Shown piece after piece: positions 58,701-64,000 of a DNA stretch of 64,000 nt; within the stretch, counting starts at the first letter, position 1, and each line of letters opens with the position of its first letter. The position numbers and the translations under genes are program-made. The notes under the pieces were generated by a model, which worked only from the letters and a program-made list of their open reading frames with translations, did not search any database and was not told the origin of the DNA. Source of the DNA: Pilatotrama ljubarskyi. Taxonomy: Eukaryota; Basidiomycota; Agaricomycetes; Polyporales; Polyporaceae. The stretch spans positions 120,511 through 184,510 of the forward strand of contig MU277673.1 in the NCBI GenBank assembly GCA_022385805.1. The letters are read 5' to 3'.

Positions 58701-60209
58701 ATGTCTGACGGCGCCGGTCCTTCAACGCCGTCTCGTAAACGCTCTCGCTGGGAAACCGAGGACAACACTGTAGAGTCGCCACCGCCAATCCCCGTTCCCA
58801 AGCGTCGTTCCAAACCCAAACCTCCACGTTCTGACGCATCGCACACGCCGGAGCGTGTAGCGACCCCGGCACGGTCACAGAGTGGACCACCGCGGCCGCG
58901 GGCATCGCATAGCAAATACGTCCCTCCAAGGACCGCCCATCCGCCGCTTCTTCCCTCGCGTTCTGTCTACTGCTATGAGAGACTCAACTCGATCGAGGAA
59001 GGATCTTATGGCGTAGTATTCCGAGCGCGAGATAAACAAACAGGAGACATCGTCGCGCTGAAGAAGTTAAAGCTCGACGAGGAGAAGCACGGCTTCCCAA
59101 TCACGGCTCTGCGAGAGATCAATGCGCTCATGGTCTGCAAGCATGAGAACGTCGTCGGCATCCGGGAAGTAGTGGTCGGAGACACATTGACACAGTACGT
59201 CCTCATACGATCGACGGGAATACGCGTATACATAATGACCGCCTTCTCAGAGTATTCATCGTAATGGACTTCATTGAGCATGACCTGAAGACCTTGCTCG
59301 CCGTCATGCCTTCACCATTCCTACAGTCCGAGGTCAAGACTCTCATGCTGCAGTTGCTCTCCGCGGTTGCCCACTGCCATGAACGCTGGATCCTCCACCG
59401 TGACTTGAAGACCAGCAATCTCCTTATGAACAACCGCGGCACCATCAAAGTCGCCGATTTCGGCCTCGCGCGGCGGTACGGCGACCCCGTCGGCGTTGGG
59501 GGCCTTACTCAGCTCGTCGTCACTCTATGGTACCGGTATGTGTGATGTTCCCCGCGCCTCCGCACGTCCACACTTTCAATCCCCCCTGCGTCGCGTGCAG
59601 CGCGCCTGAGATCCTTTTGGGCGCAACAACCTACTCCACCGCCGTCGACATGTGGTCGGTCGGGTGCATTTTCGCAGAGCTGCTCCTCAACGAGCCACTA
59701 TTCCAGGCGAAGGGCGAGATAGAGATGATCTCGATGATCTTCAAACTGCTGGGACCGCCGACGAGCCAGACATGGCCAGGCTACAACTCCTTGCCGTTGG
59801 CGAAGACCATAACCCTGCCTGCCCCTCATCCTCCGCAGCTCCGCCAACGAATACCCTACATTACCAATGCAGGACTGGATCTGATGTCTCGTCTCCTCGC
59901 CTACGACCCGGAGAATCGGATATCGGCAGAGGAGGCTCTGAAGCACCCATACTTCAGGTACGTCCCAGCACTTGAAATGACGTGCGCAAATTGCCTAACA
60001 ACCCGCCTTCAGCGAGTCGCCGCTACCCAAGCATCCTGACCTCTTCGGATCGTTCCCCTCGGCAGCTGCAGGAGAGAAGTACGTTATGTTCACAGTCGCG
60101 AGGGTATGTTCCCGTGTAACTCACAATGATTCATAGACGGAGGAAACCCGATAGTCCCTCTGCCCCCGCCAGAGCTGCGGACTATAAGCTTCTGACAGAG
60201 TTCGACTGA
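58701..60209 (+). CDS. Cyclin-dependent kinase of the CDK11/PITSLRE group, 424 aa, five exons
   Basis: The exons are 58701-59194, 59251-59535, 59601-59957, 60013-60078 and 60137-60209 (425 codons). After a basic Ser/Pro-rich N-terminus of about 95 residues, the kinase domain shows the Gly loop [24 protein letters not shown] (catalytic Lys), [13 protein letters not shown] (a variant of the PITSLRE helix), [12 protein letters not shown] (catalytic loop), [12 protein letters not shown] (Mg loop) and [20 protein letters not shown]. All catalytic residues are present. The group includes CDK11 of animals and Ppk23 of fission yeast and acts in the nucleus in transcription and splicing control. The short last two exons give the tail [13 protein letters not shown]. 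Confidence 0.93.
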
Positions 60210-60357
60210 TGTTGTGAAGGCTGACCGCTCTGTAAGCGTACTTTTGTGCCTCATCTAAGCATTCCGATGGGTACCAATACGTGGATCGAGTACAATAATG
60301 ATACAGCATCCAGGTAACTCCACAGCACTGAGAGTACAACTATCTATGCTAAGACAA

Positions 60358-62348
60358 TTACACAGCAGGGGAATCCTCGTCGGGCAGTGCGTTGATGACC
60401 TCTCGCATCTTCTTGAAGCGGTTTCTCGTGCGTTCAGGATCACCGCACTTGTCATAGTATTCCTGTACCTCCTCAACCAGGAACCTGAACTCCTTCGCGA
60501 TGTCGTGCACCGCTTGATCGATGACATGCAGACCATTCATCGATCCGGGTTCTCCAGAGGGGCTAATAGCGCAGGGAGGTTAGTGATGCGCCTACAACAT
60601 ACAAATGGAAATGTACCAACCTGGTCCGCTGCCTCTTGTTTGGCTCGTCGGGCTCGTCGTCGGGCTTCCGCTTTACCCAAGGTGGAGGAGGCGCATTACC
60701 CTCACGGATCTGCCATTCGACCTCATCGTCCTCCATTTCTTCCTCCCGCGCATTCTGACGCGCTATTTCTGCGCTCATGGGCCCTGGTGCGGGTACCGTC
60801 ATATGCTGGAAGACAGGCGCCGGCGGCTGGTACATGACGGGAGTGAATCCGTCACTCGGACCGCCCACCGGGCCCATGACGCCGTTCATGCCCGGCGTCA
60901 AGGGCACTGGCATGGGCATCGAGTAGGTTTCCATCGAGTGTACACCCGAAGGGCCTGGGACGGGTGTGGAGAGCTCAGCAGTGCCATTGCCGTTCGTGAG
61001 TACGGGGCCGTCCACAGCAGCGGCCGAGTCTGCGTTAGTCGCGGAGCTTTGGCGTGCTTTCTTCCTCGAGCGCTTGGGTTTCTCCTCGGGCTTCCGCACG
61101 TAGCCATACTGTCCCTTCTCGCCGTGAGCGGGCTTCTTCTGCTCAACGATTTCGGCGATTTTGGCGTCAAGGCGCGTCGCGTTCTTCTTATACCGTTCAC
61201 GCCATGATTGCCACGTATGCCGAGTGACCCATGCGTATTCCGGGTCATGCGCCTGACAAGCTTCAGGACAAGGCGATAAAGATTGAGGAAAGGCACGCAT
61301 ACCATCTCGCACAGTTGCTGGTATAATCTGTTCCCCGTCCTGCCTCCGGTCTCTTTGTAAGGGATCTTCGCGGCGATCCAGTCGCACAGATGCTGCTCGT
61401 CTTCCTTCGTGAACTGTGTCCGTCTGCGCCATGGCTGTAAGTCGGCCGTCGTTACTTCGACGTTGCATGGGCACACTCACTCCTCTCCAGGACGCCGTCC
61501 TCCCGGGTTCTTGTACACCACAGGTGTGTATATGACTTGACCCTTCTCGATGCACTTCTTCACCCATAAGTACGACTCAACATACTTGTTGGGCTCGCCT
61601 TGGTACGTTTTCACGAGGTGCTGGAAGATGTCGGTGTTCGGATCCGCGAGAATGACGCGCGCTGATTGGGCGGACGCCGTGGGATCGCCACCGGAGTGCT
61701 GCAGTAAACAACAATGAGCGCGCGTCCCAACCACGACCGCACGGTCCGCACCCCTCGCAAACCATTGCGCCCACATACCGCAACTCGCACCTCCGCATTA
61801 CTTCACAGAGGAGCCTCAGAGTTGTAACAAGAGACTCACCATGATGCGCGCGCTGAGCGCGGCCCGCACGTTCACGTTCGCGATGCTCGAGTCGATATGC
61901 ATACGGATGGGCTGACCTTCGTGAATGAAGATCTGCTTTAGCAGCATTCCAGAGACTTTGCAGGCCTCGACGTAGGTGTACGGCACGAAGTAGCGTTCGG
62001 GACGATCAGGCGTGGACCAACAGAGCCGGAGGCGCTCCTCCTCCGCGGTACCGGGCTGTACGAGCACGAAGCCCGCGCGCGGGACCTTGGGTTCGACGCG
62101 ACCGCCTAATGACTTCCGGTGAAGGTCGTGCGGGTCAGAAAGAGCGCATAGGATATGTACTGAGCGATACGCACTGCGATGGTCTCGCATACCTCCGCCT
62201 GGATCTCCTCGGGAATGTCTTTCTGAATGAAGAACTTGATGGCCATCCCGTTGGCATCTTGAAAGATTGGCTGGGCCGTTTGGTAAGTTAGTTTTGGTTT
62301 GCCCGCACGAGCGAGAAACGGAGTCTCCGGCAATGAGACACTAACCAT
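60358..62348 (-). CDS. RAP1: Telomere-binding protein Rap1 homologue, 514 aa, seven exons
   Basis: The exons are 62348-62346, 62270-62171, 62105-61840, 61698-61481, 61423-61303, 61252-60621 and 60562-60358 (515 codons). A BRCT domain fills about residues 1-125 (PIFQDANGMAIKFFIQKDIP, RVEPKVPRAGFVLVQPG, RYFVPYTYVEACKVSG). A linker segment with HLVKTYQGEPNKYVESYLWV follows. The Myb-type domain is TQFTKEDEQHLCDWIAAKIP, ETGGRTGNRLYQQLCEM, WVTRHTWQSWRERYKKN, the diagnostic Rap1 form. A Pro/Met-rich region precedes a helical C-terminal domain (FRFLVEEVQEYYDKCGD), likely the RCT protein-interaction module. Rap1 works in the shelterin-like complex at telomeres. The first 75-nt intron is in frame and stop-free, so a 539-aa form is possible. 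The gene is convergent with the kinase (148 bp between stops). Confidence 0.92.
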
Positions 62349-62362
62349 ATCGCAGGGCGGGA

Positions 62363-62458
62363 AGGGTTAGCAGGGCAAGGCACGACGGACAAGCGAGGCG
62401 GGAGGTAACCTTGGGCGAGGGTTAGAGTTTGGTTTATGTAACTACCGGGTTAGGGTTT
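62363..62458 (-). promoter_or_regulatory. Cluster of three telobox (telomere-repeat) motifs in the RAP1 promoter
   Basis: AGGGTTAG occurs at 62363-62370 and 62418-62425, and GGGTTAGGGTTT at 62447-62458. All three contain the TTAGGG telomere unit in register, in the same orientation (CCCTAA on the RAP1 sense strand), within 15-110 bp upstream of the start codon. Telobox motifs are bound by Rap1, Tbf1 or other Myb-type proteins in fungal promoters. Confidence 0.65.
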
Positions 62459-62776
62459 CAACCCCAGAGACGCCCGTCCCTACTAGCCACACCGTGACCG
62501 TCGACTGACGTTCGGGCCCCTTGTCAGACTTCCCCTACATACGTCCCTCGAGCTCGTTACCCTTTGTCATATGCCATAGAGCACGTAGACCTTTTCCTCT
62601 GCATAAGAGAGACTATGTTGCTCCCACGTCTAGCAACGCCAAGGTCATAGGCACTCAATGCCCGGGCCCCTTCCGTCGACCCCAATGCGCACCAGAATTG
62701 GAGCGCGTAGCAGAAAACCATGCATATGGATCCATACGTTACGATAGCAATGTTAGAATTCGTCTAGCAAGAGGTA
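62459..62776. other. Spacer between RAP1 and the dehydrogenase gene
   Basis: These 318 bp form the distal RAP1 upstream region and the 3' flank of the dehydrogenase gene, both on the minus strand. I see no gene in it. Confidence 0.4.
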
Positions 62777-64000
62777 TCACGGGAGGACCTTTCCGGGGTT
62801 CATGATTCCGTTAGGGTCGAACAACGCCTTGATCTTCTTCATCCACTCAATGCTGATCGGGCTCTTCGAATACTGCAGCGCGTGGGTCTTCATCACGCCG
62901 ATGCCATGCTCGGCAGAGATTGAGCCTTTGTACGAAGCTATGGCATTATCAGACAGAGGCTGAGCCCCAATCACAGGGACAACACTCACAAACCAGCTCG
63001 TAGACGAAGGGCTCAAGGGCAGCTTCAATCTCGGGCGTGTATGCAGCAGCGACAACGTTCAAGTGCAAATTACCTATGATGCAGCATGAGTCTGTGAAGT
63101 TGAGAATGGGCGTACAAGCCGCTTACCATCACCGACATGGCCATATCCGACGACGTGCTTCACCGCGTTTTCGTGCAGGAGACCCTTCTGCCTCAACTGC
63201 TCCTTGGTCCGGTCCACGACCTCCTGGAACTTGTGCAGAGGGACCGAGATATCATATTTGTATGCCTTGCCTTCCTTAGAAACAGCCTCTGTAAGGCCTT
63301 CCCGAATGGCCCACAGCGCAGAAAACTGAGCGGGCGAAGTCGCGAGTACACCGGTGTTGATCAGAGGCTGGTCGGCCTCCAGAAGGCTCTCGAGCAAGTT
63401 ATTCAGTTTCTGCAGGAGGCTGCTTAGCATCTACGCAGAGATAACAGTCCTATATGATACGCACCTCCTCGTCGTGCTCGCGCTTGCCGCCGCTAGTTTC
63501 GACAAGAACGAAGCACTCGGCGCCCTCAACCTCTGATGGGTCGAGGGCACGGCCCTGCCCGTGCTTCACAGCGAGGTCATAAACCGTCCTGTCCATGTAC
63601 TCAAAGGCAGAGAGGATCTCGGACAACTGCCGCTTCGTCTCCTTGTAAAGTGGCAAAACGTTCTCAAACTTCGGCAAGGCGAGCATGACGTTGTTCGAAG
63701 CTTGGGGTGCAGGAGCCGCCAGGATGGAGACGCCAGTTACAACTCCGAGCGTACCCTCGGCACCAATGAACAACTGCTTAAGGTCGTAGCCTGAGAGATG
63801 TTAGACTAAACTGGGGACTTGCCCAAACAGGGAGCACACCGACCGGTGTTGTCCTTTCTCGGCGAAGTCAACTGGTCAAGGATGGTACCGTCCGGTAGGA
63901 CAACCTCCAAACCGAGGACAGAGCCATGCAGCGAGCCATAACGGAGTAGCCGGAGACCACCGGCATTCGTAGAGACGTTACCACCGATCTGACAACTGGT
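62777..64000 (-). CDS. FAD-linked D-2-hydroxyglutarate/D-lactate dehydrogenase, 3' part only (343 aa seen)
   Basis: The gene enters from the right edge. The exons seen are 64000-63844, 63790-63465, 63430-63127, 63073-62990 and 62937-62777 (344 codons with stop). [20 protein letters not shown] and [15 protein letters not shown] belong to the PCMH-type FAD-binding domain, [15 protein letters not shown] closes it, and [13 protein letters not shown] and [13 protein letters not shown] are the FAD-linked oxidase C-terminal motifs with catalytic/metal-binding His and Glu. The motif set fits the mitochondrial Dld2/D2HGDH branch, which oxidises D-2-hydroxyglutarate, better than the cytochrome-linked D-lactate enzyme. 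The N-terminus and any mitochondrial signal lie outside the window. Confidence 0.9.

Noticed and set aside
62363..62458. TTAGGG-like motifs as a sign of a subtelomeric position
   Set aside because: There is no long tandem array and the surrounding genes are conserved single-copy housekeeping genes, so this is a promoter feature and not a telomere remnant.
1..64000. tRNA or rRNA genes, CRISPR arrays, bacterial operon features
   Set aside because: I searched by eye for B-box sequences with matching acceptor stems, rRNA core sequences and regularly spaced repeats and found none. CRISPR and operons are not expected in a fungal nuclear genome.

Overview
This 64 kb window is nuclear DNA of a filamentous basidiomycete, most likely an Agaricomycete. 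It is GC-rich and gene-dense. Nearly every gene is cut by introns of about 50-100 bp with GT..AG ends, tiny coding exons of 5-20 nt are common, and the best-recognised proteins (RNA-dependent RNA polymerase, Rap1, MMM1, Sec7-PH ArfGEF, Con-6) have the form I know from mushroom-forming fungi. I see no bacterial, viral or organellar block. All gene models were built by hand from reading frame and splice signals. Those with listed exons were checked for total coding length divisible by three.

Left part (1-16.3 kb): a conserved unknown protein of 979 aa (-), a 13-exon Gfo/Idh/MocA oxidoreductase (+) and a G1 cyclin (-), separated by long stretches without a convincing gene. Centre-left (16.3-29.5 kb): a 1230-aa disordered protein with an eIF4E-binding-like motif (4E-T-like, -), a short LYRM2-type LYR protein (+), a cellular RNA-dependent RNA polymerase (+), SmD2 (-), pescadillo/NOP7 (+) and a small protein with a His...Asn-Cys signature (-). 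Centre (30-44.5 kb): a Sec7-PH ArfGEF (+), an 849-aa unknown protein with a four-times repeated basic motif (+), two Con-6 stress-protein paralogues flanking a MARVEL membrane protein, and RNA polymerase subunit Rpb8 (-).

Right part (44.6-64 kb): a 1.08 kb retroposed insertion with a poly(A) tail and a 15-bp target-site duplication, then a tubulin-tyrosine-ligase family protein (-) divergent from MMM1 of the ERMES complex (+), two tandem coiled-coil paralogues (-), Nup155/Nup170 (-) divergent from a CDK11/PITSLRE-type kinase (+), telomere protein Rap1 (-), and the 3' part of a D-2-hydroxyglutarate/D-lactate dehydrogenase (-) that runs off the right edge.

Most genes are housekeeping and not functionally linked. 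Divergent pairs share promoters of about 190-230 bp (SmD2/NOP7, TTL/MMM1, NUP170/CDK11, 4E-T-like/LYRM2). The most interesting signals are the retroposed copy placed just upstream of RPB8, a cluster of three telomere-repeat (telobox) motifs directly upstream of RAP1, the Con-6 inverted pair with identical exon architecture and shared TATA/CRE-like promoter motifs, and several conserved proteins with no assigned function.
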